The notes under the pieces: generated by a model
Seen by the model: only the letters and a program-made list of their open reading frames with translations
The model's database searches: none
Told to the model about the DNA's origin: nothing
Shown here: in pieces, positions 1 to 5,999 of the stretch
Position numbering within the stretch: the stretch's first letter is position 1
How the letters are laid out: the number at the start of each line of letters is the position of its first letter
From: Minisyncoccota bacterium
Lineage (GTDB): Bacteria > Patescibacteriota > Minisyncoccia > Phycocordibacterales > UBA1006
Length of the DNA stretch: 7,682 nt
Assembly (NCBI GenBank): GCA_937970115.1
Contig: CALBVO010000068.1
Span: 1-7,682, forward strand
Direction: 5' to 3'
Made by a program: the position numbers and the translations under genes

Positions 1-744
1 GAACAAGGGTTTACCACTGTTTTCATCAATGCAATCGATTATGTCATCACGGATTTGATACAACAATCCCAATTCCATAAAAATTGGAGTAATTATATTA
101 ATAATCTCAGAATCATGATTCTCATTCAACATACATCCCAATCGAGCAGGGCTGATAAATGTATACCATGCGGTTTTTAATTCATGTCGAGCTAATACTT
201 CTGTTGTATCGGTTGTCCCCAGTTCCTGGTTCATACCAAATGAATCCAGATATTGGCCACGAGTCGTACGTTGAATCATGGTGGTAAATTCATTAAAAAT
301 TGGATCTGGTAATCGCGCGGCATATTTAATGCTGGCGGTTAAAAATACATCACCTAATAATAGAGCAATGTCAGTTCCCAGATGTTGATTGTGATCTATA
401 AATTGTTCTGTTGCTGTATGAATAGTTGGAACACCTCGACGAATTTTAGACTCATCCATAATGTCATCATGAATGAGTGCCGCCAGGTGAAATAATTCTG
501 ATGCAATACATGTATTCATAACATGAGAATCATCCATGTCTTTGTCAGCAAATAGCGAGATTAAAAAAGGGCGGATTCTTTTTCCTCCTTTGATATAGTT
601 CATGACTATTTCTTTTAATGGCTCATCTAATGGCGTCGATGTTGGGTGAAAATCACGCTGTTCTTTGAGAATGGATTTTACCTCATATTCAAAATTAACA
701 TTAAAATGGTTTTTAAATTGTTGTATTCGTTCTTTAATCGGCAT
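1..744 (-). CDS. trans-polyprenyl diphosphate synthase (GGPP-synthase type), C-terminus cut off
   Basis: This is an all-alpha trans-isoprenyl diphosphate synthase, which condenses isopentenyl diphosphate onto an allylic diphosphate in the cytosol. I translated 248 residues from the ATG at 744; the gene runs off the left edge. Visible motifs are GGKRIRP at about residues 53-59 (IPP binding), the first aspartate-rich motif DDIMD at 93-97 followed by the typical RRGVPT, and the second aspartate-rich motif DDIID at 233-237. Known family members are 290-340 residues long, so roughly 50-90 residues are missing. Small residues (Ala-Ala) four and five positions before the first motif, with no insertion in it, argue for a C20 or longer product rather than farnesyl diphosphate. 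The divergent phytoene/squalene synthase 20 bp away suggests GGPP supply for it. Chain length cannot be fixed from sequence alone. Confidence 0.93.
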   Translation of the reverse strand, partial: MPIKERIQQFKNHFNVNFEYEVKSILKEQRDFHPTSTPLDEPLKEIVMNYIKGGKRIRPFLISLFADKDMDDSHVMNTCIASELFHLAALIHDDIMDESKIRRGVPTIHTATEQFIDHNQHLGTDIALLLGDVFLTASIKYAARLPDPIFNEFTTMIQRTTRGQYLDSFGMNQELGTTDTTEVLARHELKTAWYTFISPARLGCMLNENHDSEIINIITPIFMELGLLYQIRDDIIDCIDENSGKPLF

Positions 745-780
745 GTGATACAGTAGTTTATTATATGAGTGATTATAGCA
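745..780 (-). promoter_or_regulatory. promoter region of the polyprenyl synthase, overlapping the divergent gene's start
   Basis: Reading the minus strand, an extended -10 (TGC followed by TATAAT) lies at 780-772, and a second TATAAT lies at 765-760. Both sit inside or across the start of the divergent phytoene synthase gene. The first would give a leader of about 20 nt. The second ends 15 nt before the ATG at 744. No Shine-Dalgarno sequence is seen in the leader. The plus-strand promoter of the divergent gene must lie within the polyprenyl synthase coding sequence; I see no convincing box for it. Confidence 0.5.
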
Positions 781-1679
781 CGTACTTGAAAACTGAATAC
801 CAAAATGACCTTAATTACTGTAAACAGTTTATTTTTTCTTTTGGTTCTAATTATTCATTAGGAACTCGATTATTTAATCGACATGTCCGTGAGGCAACCA
901 TTATTTTCTATGCTTTTGTTCGCTATGCTGACGAGATTGTTGATAATCCAGATCAAACGATGAACGGGCAAACCCATGAAACATTAGATGAATTTATTGT
1001 CGAATGGGAGGACGTGGTAAAAAACGGACCAAATAAAAATACCCATTCAACAATGCGGGGGAATTATTGGTTGTTTACGCAATACGATATTCCTTTTGAT
1101 TATAGTTTTGATTTTTTGGCGGCTATGAAACAAGACCTGGCAAAATCTCGGTATAAAAATTACGCCGAGCTACAGCAGTACATGTGGGGATCTGCCGCAA
1201 TCGTTGGGCATGTTATGACATTCATTATTGGTTATACGAACAAAATCGCCTTTGATCATGCTCGCGCATTGGGCGAGGCGATGCAATTGACAAATTTCCT
1301 GCGTGATATTAACGAGGATTATCAGGAGCGTGATCGTATCTATATGCCGCAGGATCATATGGCGACCTTTGCGGTAGATAATGGCATGATTGCTGGTCAA
1401 ACAATGACACCGCAATTACATAATTTCCTGAAACATTATGTCGAAAAGACCGAGAAATTATTCACGCAGGGAATAGATGGATTACATTATTTGAAATCAG
1501 GAAAATTCTCAATCCTATTGGCCAGCCGTATGTACCGGGAAAATATTAGAATTTTGAAAAAACGAGATTATGATATTTTTGCGTCAAAAATCAGACTGAC
1601 AAATATTTACAAGATTTGGATATTACTCTCAACAATTACTATCTATCCATTTTGGTTATTGAAAAAGAATTCTGAATAA
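765..1679 (+). CDS. crtB: phytoene/squalene synthase family protein (putative phytoene synthase)
   Basis: This is a head-to-head prenyl synthase of the trans-isoprenyl diphosphate synthase (HH) class. The family condenses two GGPP or FPP molecules through a cyclopropyl intermediate to phytoene or a squalene precursor. The two Mg2+-binding aspartate motifs are visible: DEIVD at residues 56-60 within YAFVRYADEIVD, and DINED at 181-185 within the classical NFLRDINED block followed by RIYMPQD. The length of 304 residues matches the family. The last 25 residues contain a hydrophobic stretch (WILLSTITIYPFWLL) that may hold the enzyme at the membrane. The divergent neighbour is a GGPP-type synthase, which favours phytoene over squalene, but no desaturase or cyclase is present to prove a carotenoid pathway. 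HpnC/HpnD-type activity is the alternative. The downstream gene begins 1 nt after the stop, so they are probably co-transcribed. Confidence 0.87.
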   Translation: MSDYSTYLKTEYQNDLNYCKQFIFSFGSNYSLGTRLFNRHVREATIIFYAFVRYADEIVDNPDQTMNGQTHETLDEFIVEWEDVVKNGPNKNTHSTMRGNYWLFTQYDIPFDYSFDFLAAMKQDLAKSRYKNYAELQQYMWGSAAIVGHVMTFIIGYTNKIAFDHARALGEAMQLTNFLRDINEDYQERDRIYMPQDHMATFAVDNGMIAGQTMTPQLHNFLKHYVEKTEKLFTQGIDGLHYLKSGKFSILLASRMYRENIRILKKRDYDIFASKIRLTNIYKIWILLSTITIYPFWLLKKNSE

Positions 1680-1680
1680 T

Positions 1681-2613
1681 ATGAATTTTTTTAATGTAAA
1701 TATAGGTTATATATATTTCACAGCTCTATTGTTAATAAATATATTTTCATTCTTTATAATGCATAGAGACAAGGTTAATTCAGTGAACAGAAAAGATAAC
1801 TACCGTATCCCAGAAGGACTAATGTTTTTCCTGGTAAGTATTTTCGGCGGGTTGGGAATTTATACAGGTATGTTTATTTTTCGACATAAAACCAGAAAAT
1901 GGTATTTCCAAATTGGAGTTCCTTCATTCAAAGAAAAAATTATTGATGATAAAAAAAGTTTCATAAACGACAATTCTTTATTTGTTCAAAATATTGTTTC
2001 TCATATTGAAAACCCAACACCTCATATTAAAATAACTGCTTGTATTACGGAAAGAACTGATTTTGCTATTGTCGATACTATTAATCAAATAACTTTGAAT
2101 GAAAATTATAACCCAAAAGTATTTTGGTTATTATTAAACTCAAGGTTAGTAAATTGGTATGTATATAGATTTATTCTAGGTAAAGCAATTAGAACTATTC
2201 ACTTCGATAATTCTTTAACTGCTAGGATTCCGATTTCCCAAAATATAGAAAACAATCAAAAACGCCTTATTGAAAAAGCCGATATCATGCTGGAACTGAA
2301 CAAAAAATTCCACGAACAATCATCTCGGTTCTTGCAGCGCATGATTGATAATTATGAACTGGAAAAACCAAACAAGAAATTAAAAAAATTCTGGGAACTA
2401 GATTTCGGAGACTTTGTCCGCGAAATGCGTAAAAAGGGAGCAACCGTCGCATTATCAACCCAGGATGAATTACAAGATTATTTTGAAAAAAATAAATCAG
2501 AATTATTGGAACTAGATACACAAATCAAATCAACCGATGCAGAAATTGATACAATGGTCTACGAATTATATGGATTGAATGATGAGGAAATTAAAATAAT
2601 TGAGAATAGTTAA
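1681..2613 (+). CDS. chimeric protein: DUF1294 membrane domain fused to type IIG restriction enzyme C-terminal recognition region
   Basis: The 310-residue frame is continuous, but its two halves belong to unrelated families. Residues 1-82 are DUF1294-like: a first membrane helix (about 7-26), then the family signature DK...RIPEG, a Gly-rich second helix (FLVSIFGGLGIYTGMF) and FRHKTRKWYF. The usual third helix after this point is missing. From about residue 95 the protein matches the TaqI-like/Eco57I C-terminal target-recognition domain (LFVQNIVSHIENPTPHIKI, then LLLNSRLVNWY, GKAIRTIHF and RIPI). It continues through the helical tail typical of type IIG restriction-methylases, ending MVYELYGLNDEEIKII. 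The nuclease and methylase domains are absent, so restriction activity is not expected. A deletion fusing two neighbouring genes is the simplest explanation; a working membrane-anchored DNA-binding protein is possible but unsupported. The start lies 1 nt after the phytoene synthase stop. Confidence 0.82.
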   Translation: MNFFNVNIGYIYFTALLLINIFSFFIMHRDKVNSVNRKDNYRIPEGLMFFLVSIFGGLGIYTGMFIFRHKTRKWYFQIGVPSFKEKIIDDKKSFINDNSLFVQNIVSHIENPTPHIKITACITERTDFAIVDTINQITLNENYNPKVFWLLLNSRLVNWYVYRFILGKAIRTIHFDNSLTARIPISQNIENNQKRLIEKADIMLELNKKFHEQSSRFLQRMIDNYELEKPNKKLKKFWELDFGDFVREMRKKGATVALSTQDELQDYFEKNKSELLELDTQIKSTDAEIDTMVYELYGLNDEEIKIIENS

Positions 2614-2623
2614 TGTAAAATAA

Positions 2624-2646
2624 AAAAATACCGACTAGGTGTTTTT
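2624..2646. terminator. bidirectional hairpin terminator between convergent genes
   Basis: A 9-bp stem with arms AAAAATACC and GGTGTTTTT (one T-G wobble) has a 5-nt loop. The A-tract on one side and T-tract on the other allow it to stop transcription from both directions. It lies exactly between the stop codon at 2613 and the stop of the minus-strand small gene at 2649, which supports that small gene being real. Confidence 0.7.
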
Positions 2647-2648
2647 AA

Positions 2649-2837
2649 CTACATACAGTGTCCACATCCAGAAGCATATGTTGAGAATCTACTTTTTGCG
2701 ATCCTTATTGCTTCAGAATTAGTACCTGCATTAAAATCATATTCATCTCCGTCCATCTCATTGAAATTACATTGAGCTGTTCTTTGTGCGATGTTGTGAA
2801 CTTTATGACTGTCTGGATTATATTTATATCGTGCCAT
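2649..2837 (-). CDS. small cysteine-containing protein, possible zinc-binding
   Basis: This is a 62-residue hypothetical protein starting MARYKYNPDS and ending with GCGHCM. C58 and C61 form a CxxC pair at the extreme C-terminus, and H14 and C23 upstream could complete a metal site. The layout (VH, then a single Cys, then an EA-containing helix, then GCxxC) resembles small zinc-binding modules in which a C-terminal CxxC follows a short helix. I cannot name a family with certainty. Support for the gene comes from the protein-like composition, the convergent terminator placed just past its stop, and the otherwise empty stretch around it. No Shine-Dalgarno or clear -10 box is visible upstream. 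It could be a regulator or an accessory protein of the island. Confidence 0.55.
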   Translation of the reverse strand: MARYKYNPDSHKVHNIAQRTAQCNFNEMDGDEYDFNAGTNSEAIRIAKSRFSTYASGCGHCM

Positions 2838-2919
2838 AATATTTTTTAATTAATTTCTTGACCAATTCTGTATTTTAAAAAGAAGGAATTTCGGTTAGAT
2901 CAAGGGGATGTATAATCAG

Positions 2920-2938
2920 TCACTATAACCGGTAGTGA
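2920..2938. promoter_or_regulatory. inverted repeat upstream of the antitoxin gene (possible operator)
   Basis: TCACTA and TAGTGA are separated by 7 nt and lie about 90 bp upstream of the antitoxin start, just after a TATAAT box at 2911-2916. The box shares the longer string ATGTATAAT with the antitoxin promoter at 3015-3023. This could be a distal operator or a second promoter, but no gene starts directly behind it. The rest of 2838-2995 shows nothing further. Confidence 0.3.
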
Positions 2939-2995
2939 TGATGAAAATAAATTCATATCTCTAGTATATCCATAATGTAAAATTAACACAAATAA

Positions 2996-3023
2996 TTGTA
3001 ATATTTACATATTTATGTATAAT
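2996..3023 (+). promoter_or_regulatory. promoter of the toxin-antitoxin operon with embedded operator-like palindromes
   Basis: A -35-like TTGTAA at 2996-3001 and a perfect TATAAT at 3018-3023 are separated by 16 nt. The -10 box ends 6 nt before the ATG at 3030, so the transcript probably begins at or next to that ATG. Two palindromes sit in the promoter: TGTAA-TAT-TTACA at 2997-3009 and TACATA-TT-TATGTA at 3006-3019. Antitoxins with an HTH domain usually repress their own promoter through such sites, so these are candidate operators. Confidence 0.62.
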
Positions 3024-3029
3024 AATTAT

Positions 3030-3749
3030 ATGTTTAAAAAAGGAGAAATTATAAAAAAACGTAAAGAATTAAAAGTATCACAAAATGAATTAGCATTACG
3101 CATAAACATGTCTCGGCCTACCTTGAATAAAATAGAAAAAGGAGATAGAAAAATAACACCAACGGAAGAAACAAAAATAAGAGAAGCTTTTGCACAAATC
3201 AAAGATAGTGAACTCATAAATAATATAAACGAGCGAATTAATATTCCTGAGCAAAACATTAAAAAATTTAAACAGGTATTGCTGTATGTATTAGAAAAGG
3301 TCGGCGCAAAACCTAATGTAGGTATGACGGTATTATATAAATTGTTTTATTTTATTGACTTTGATTATTATGAAAAATATGAACAACAGTTGATGGGATT
3401 AACCTATTTTAAAAATACTCACGGACCTACTCCGCGAGAATTCAAAAAAGTGATTGATCAGATGAAAATAGATGAAGAAATCGAACAAGTAAAAAGCACG
3501 TATTTCAAATTTGAGCAAAAAAAGTTTCTTCCTCGAGTAGAGGCGGATTTATCATTATTGAATGGTAGGGAATTAGATATGATTGATGATGTATTAAAAC
3601 GTTATGCAGATCGTAGTGCGCGTGAGCTATCAGATATGACTCACCGTGATATGCCCTGGCAAGCCAGCAAAGATGGCGAGAATATTGATTATGAATTTGC
3701 TTTTTATCGTCCTGATGAATTCTCTGTACGAAATTATGAGGAATTATAG
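3030..3749 (+). CDS. HTH-Panacea (DUF4065/SocA-like) antitoxin
   Basis: The protein is the antitoxin and likely autorepressor of a toxin-antitoxin pair. With the start at 3030 it has 239 residues. Residues 5-55 form an XRE-type helix-turn-helix (KKRKELKVSQNELALRINMS, then PTLNKIEKGDR). Residues about 80-185 are the Panacea domain, recognisable from KLFYFIDFDYYEKY near 104 and from GLTYFKN, HGPTPREF and the following acidic helix. Panacea domains are known to neutralise many unrelated toxins. I chose ATG 3030 over the in-frame ATG 3015 because 3015 lies inside the -10 region (TATAAT 3018-3023) and would not be transcribed from that promoter. The toxin gene starts 5 nt after the stop, so the two form one operon in the usual antitoxin-first order. 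Confidence 0.88.
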   Translation: MFKKGEIIKKRKELKVSQNELALRINMSRPTLNKIEKGDRKITPTEETKIREAFAQIKDSELINNINERINIPEQNIKKFKQVLLYVLEKVGAKPNVGMTVLYKLFYFIDFDYYEKYEQQLMGLTYFKNTHGPTPREFKKVIDQMKIDEEIEQVKSTYFKFEQKKFLPRVEADLSLLNGRELDMIDDVLKRYADRSARELSDMTHRDMPWQASKDGENIDYEFAFYRPDEFSVRNYEEL

Positions 3750-3754
3750 TCTAT

Positions 3755-4099
3755 ATGAAAATTGAACAGACAGATGAATTTAAAAAAGACCTAAAAAAAC
3801 TTTCTCAGTATCCAACACTGGAAAATGATTTAAAAATAATTAAACAGGCAATCAGAGTGAATCCAACAGGTGATGGTTCAAAACATTGGAATATTTTAAG
3901 AAATAAAGATTCGATGTATATATGTAAAATGCGAATGATGTGTAGATCACTTAGAGGCAAATCATTGAGACTTATTTATTACTATGATGGTGAGAAAATA
4001 GAGTTAGAATTCATTGAAATATATTACAAGGTGAATAAGGCTAGTGAAGATAAGTCTCGGATCAAAGAAGTATGGAAACAAAAAACTACTGAGAGGTAG
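3755..4099 (+). CDS. RelE/ParE-superfamily toxin
   Basis: This 114-residue basic protein has the layout of RelE/ParE-fold toxins. The N-terminal beta strand runs into FKKDLKKL and a two-helix segment (residues about 8-35). The central strands carry YICKMRMMCRSLRGKSLRLIYYY (two pieces, residues about 54-76), and the protein finishes with the strand IELEFIEIYYK. RelE members cleave mRNA on the ribosome while ParE members poison gyrase; the sequence does not tell me which applies. Several Arg/Lys residues in the central strands are compatible with RNA binding. It lies 5 nt behind the HTH-Panacea gene, which is the expected antidote. The stop codon lies inside the 3' arm of the operon terminator. 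Length is in the upper part of the family range. Confidence 0.8.
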   Translation: MKIEQTDEFKKDLKKLSQYPTLENDLKIIKQAIRVNPTGDGSKHWNILRNKDSMYICKMRMMCRSLRGKSLRLIYYYDGEKIELEFIEIYYKVNKASEDKSRIKEVWKQKTTER

Positions 4100-4108
4100 T
4101 TTTTTGTT
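4077..4108. terminator. hairpin terminator of the toxin-antitoxin operon
   Basis: A perfect 13-bp stem (4077-4089 pairing with 4096-4108) carries a 6-nt loop. The arms contain AACAAAAAACTAC and GTAGTTTTTTGTT, so the T-tract is part of the stem. The toxin stop codon (4097-4099) lies within it. The 3' arm runs into the extended -10 promoter of the next gene, leaving no spacer between the two transcription units. Confidence 0.75.
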
Positions 4109-4113
4109 ATACT
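4105..4113 (+). promoter_or_regulatory. extended -10 promoter giving a leaderless mRNA
   Basis: TG-T-TATACT is a complete extended -10 element. It ends 6 nt before the ATG at 4120, so the predicted first transcribed base is at or next to the start codon. No -35 box or Shine-Dalgarno is seen, as expected for an extended -10, leaderless gene. It overlaps the end of the upstream terminator. Confidence 0.65.
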
Positions 4114-4119
4114 TGTTTA

Positions 4120-5553
4120 ATGAACAACCACCATTGGTCGATATGTAAAAAATGCACAGGGCAGGGGAAAATACCGCAAGGACCATCAAAACGACTTCGC
4201 CGAAAATATCGGCGAGACATTAAACTTTTCAAAACTTCTGGTGAGCAGGGTATTACACCAACAGAACCCCGGGCACATATTGATATTTGCCAAAATTGTA
4301 ATGGTTCAGGATTAATCGAATCTGAAATCATTACACCGGTTAATCCAAATTATCCGCATATTGCGATTATCGGTGGGGGAATTGGTGGTACGGCATTGGC
4401 GGTTGCGTGTCTGCATCGCGGGATACCATTTACATTATATGAACGGGATACCAGTTTCGACGCACGGACCCAGGGATACGGTCTAACATTGCAACAGGCC
4501 AGCAAGGCAATCAGGGGATTAGGCATCACAGAGTTAAAGGATGGAATTATCTCAACGAGACATGTCGTACATAATCAGAATGGAAGCATTATCGGTGAAT
4601 GGGGTCTGCGTAAATGGCGAGGGAATGATGTTCCTGAAAATTCGAAACGAAAAAACATTCATATATCACGCCAATCATTACGCCAGCAGTTACTACATCA
4701 GCTACATGATTCTGAATCTATCAAATGGGGTCATAAGTTTGTAGATTTTTCTGATAACAAGAATGGTGGATATGATATTAATTTCGAGGTTAATGGAGAG
4801 ATGATAACAAAATCTGCCGACCTTATCGTTGGTGCGGATGGTATTCGTAGTTCGGTTCGCAGGCAATTAATTCCTGATGATACGCCTCTGCAATATTTGG
4901 GATGTATCGTTGTTTTGGGGATTTGCCCTCTAGAATCATTACAGGGAATAGAGACCGATCTATTAGATTCTGCAACAGTATTTCAAACGGTAAATGGTCA
5001 CGAGAGGGTCTATATGATGCCTTATGATATAAATCACATTATGTGGCAATTCAGTGTTCCTATGAACGAGCAGGAGGCAATAGACCTGCATAACCAAGGG
5101 TCAACAGGATTAAAAAAAGAGGTCATAAGTAGATTACAAGATTGGCATAATTCAATCTCCGAAATAATCCATCATACAGACGAATCAGATATTACTGGAT
5201 ACCCAGTTTATGACCGGGAAGTATTAGATCAAAAATCATTAGAGGGTTCAGGAAATATAACAATAATAGGAGATGCGGCCCATCCGATGAGTCCGTTCAA
5301 GGGACAGGGAGCAAATCAGGCGATATTAGATGCCTTATATTTGACGAGAGCTATTTCGATATACTACGAATCAAATTCGCACTCGAAAAAAACTGCATTA
5401 CGCACAGCATTTTTGAATGAATTTGAAAATGAAATGATCAATCGTACACAGAGCAAGGTGCAAGATTCGAGGCATGCCGTGAATTTGTTGCATTCGGATG
5501 CCGTCTTGGGTAATACTGACGAACCTCGAGGTAGAGGAATTAATCATAAATAA
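4120..5553 (+). CDS. FAD-dependent monooxygenase with N-terminal four-cysteine zinc-binding module
   Basis: This is a 477-residue class A flavin monooxygenase (UbiH/TetX/salicylate-hydroxylase superfamily), expected to use NAD(P)H and O2 to hydroxylate an unknown substrate. The FAD fold starts at residue about 80 with IAIIGGGIGG (G85-G90), followed by the ribose-binding acidic residue in LYERD. The NAD(P)H/FAD motif is GADGIRSSVR (D240, G241), and the FAD ribityl motif is GDAAHPMSPFKGQGANQA (G384, D385). In front lie two DnaJ-like repeats, CKKCTGQG (C9, C12) and CQNCNGSG (C57, C60), separated by a basic linker; four cysteines suit one zinc ion. From memory, a set of proteobacterial and Bacteroidetes proteins shares this fusion and the start MNNHHWSIC, which supports the chosen ATG. 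Its base composition looks less AT-rich than the neighbours, hinting at horizontal transfer. The substrate cannot be inferred. Confidence 0.88.
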   Translation: MNNHHWSICKKCTGQGKIPQGPSKRLRRKYRRDIKLFKTSGEQGITPTEPRAHIDICQNCNGSGLIESEIITPVNPNYPHIAIIGGGIGGTALAVACLHRGIPFTLYERDTSFDARTQGYGLTLQQASKAIRGLGITELKDGIISTRHVVHNQNGSIIGEWGLRKWRGNDVPENSKRKNIHISRQSLRQQLLHQLHDSESIKWGHKFVDFSDNKNGGYDINFEVNGEMITKSADLIVGADGIRSSVRRQLIPDDTPLQYLGCIVVLGICPLESLQGIETDLLDSATVFQTVNGHERVYMMPYDINHIMWQFSVPMNEQEAIDLHNQGSTGLKKEVISRLQDWHNSISEIIHHTDESDITGYPVYDREVLDQKSLEGSGNITIIGDAAHPMSPFKGQGANQAILDALYLTRAISIYYESNSHSKKTALRTAFLNEFENEMINRTQSKVQDSRHAVNLLHSDAVLGNTDEPRGRGINHK

Positions 5554-5625
5554 ATTTTACTGGTTACGCCATCGTTTTGATCGGACATGATTCCGTCTTT
5601 CGACTATTTTCATAGGAGATATCAG

Positions 5626-5666
5626 TAAACAAAAACTTCTAAGAATAATTTAGAAATTTTTGTTTA
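5626..5666. repeat. hairpin 1 (imperfect inverted repeat)
   Basis: The left arm 5626-5642 (TAAACAAAAACTTCTAA) pairs with 5650-5666 over 17 positions with one C/A mismatch, and the loop is 7 nt. The A-rich and T-rich arms resemble the other terminators of this window, so it may terminate the monooxygenase transcript on the plus strand. It may also terminate an RNA coming from the other direction. Confidence 0.65.
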
Positions 5667-5694
5667 TGTGATCCCACGGGGAGTTACTGCACGC

Positions 5695-5730
5695 TAAAAT
5701 TTTACATTCATTTTGTTCATTAAAATTTTG
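5695..5730. repeat. hairpin 2 (inverted repeat)
   Basis: AAAATTTTA at 5696-5704 pairs with TAAAATTTT at 5721-5729, extended by a T-G wobble outside. The 16-nt loop carries a direct repeat TTCATT-TTG-TTCATT. Each arm is itself almost palindromic, so alternative folds exist. Confidence 0.5.
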
Positions 5731-5780
5731 CCCAGCACGACCTAAAAAATAATGAGGTAACGAATATATTTTGGAAGTAC

Positions 5781-5813
5781 TCTTGTGGTGTAAACCTAAC
5801 GGACACTACAAGA
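5781..5813. repeat. hairpin 3 (inverted repeat)
   Basis: TCTTGTGGTGT at 5781-5791 pairs with ACACTACAAGA at 5803-5813 with one G-T wobble, giving an 11-bp stem and an 11-nt loop (AAACCTAACGG). Unlike its neighbours it has no A/T tracts, so it is not terminator-like. Confidence 0.55.
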
Positions 5814-5821
5814 TAAACCAT

Positions 5822-5861
5822 AAAGTAAAAATTTTAAGCAGAAGCTTAAGATTTTTACTTT
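5822..5861. repeat. hairpin 4 (near-perfect 18-bp stem, AGAA loop)
   Basis: AAAGTAAAAATTTTAAGC at 5822-5839 pairs with 5844-5861 along all 18 positions, with a single T-G wobble, closing a 4-nt loop AGAA. This is the most stable fold of the non-coding region. It could act as a terminator in either direction or as a structural element of an RNA. Confidence 0.7.
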
Positions 5862-5999
5862 TGTGAGCCTTCAGCAGGTGCGACCAAGTAAATTCATTGC
5901 CACACAACGCTTTTTGAAGTAATTTTAGTTTAACATAAATGACCCTTCTCGTGTCATATTGTTTTTTCAAAAAGTTACAAAAGTGACACAGGATAGATA

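Noticed and set aside
1170..1415. 81-codon minus-strand frame inside the phytoene synthase gene
   Set aside because: It lies entirely antisense to a well-supported enzyme with both catalytic motifs, and its translation shows no domain. The same applies to minus-strand frames at 2285-2521, 3026-3259, 4004-4189 and 4107-4331, and to the plus-strand frame 4541-4744.
2908..2965. Leaderless mini-gene after the TATAAT at 2911-2916
   Set aside because: The following ATG-started frame is only 8 codons long, and no ATG lies 6-7 nt after the box.
3036..3050. GGAG at 3041 as Shine-Dalgarno for a later antitoxin start
   Set aside because: No ATG, GTG or TTG follows at a suitable distance in frame, and starting later would remove the first helix of the HTH domain.
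5680..5925. Integron attC sites
   Set aside because: One ACCTAAC matches the R'' consensus (RYYYAAC), but I found no properly placed GTTRRRY partner and no integrase.
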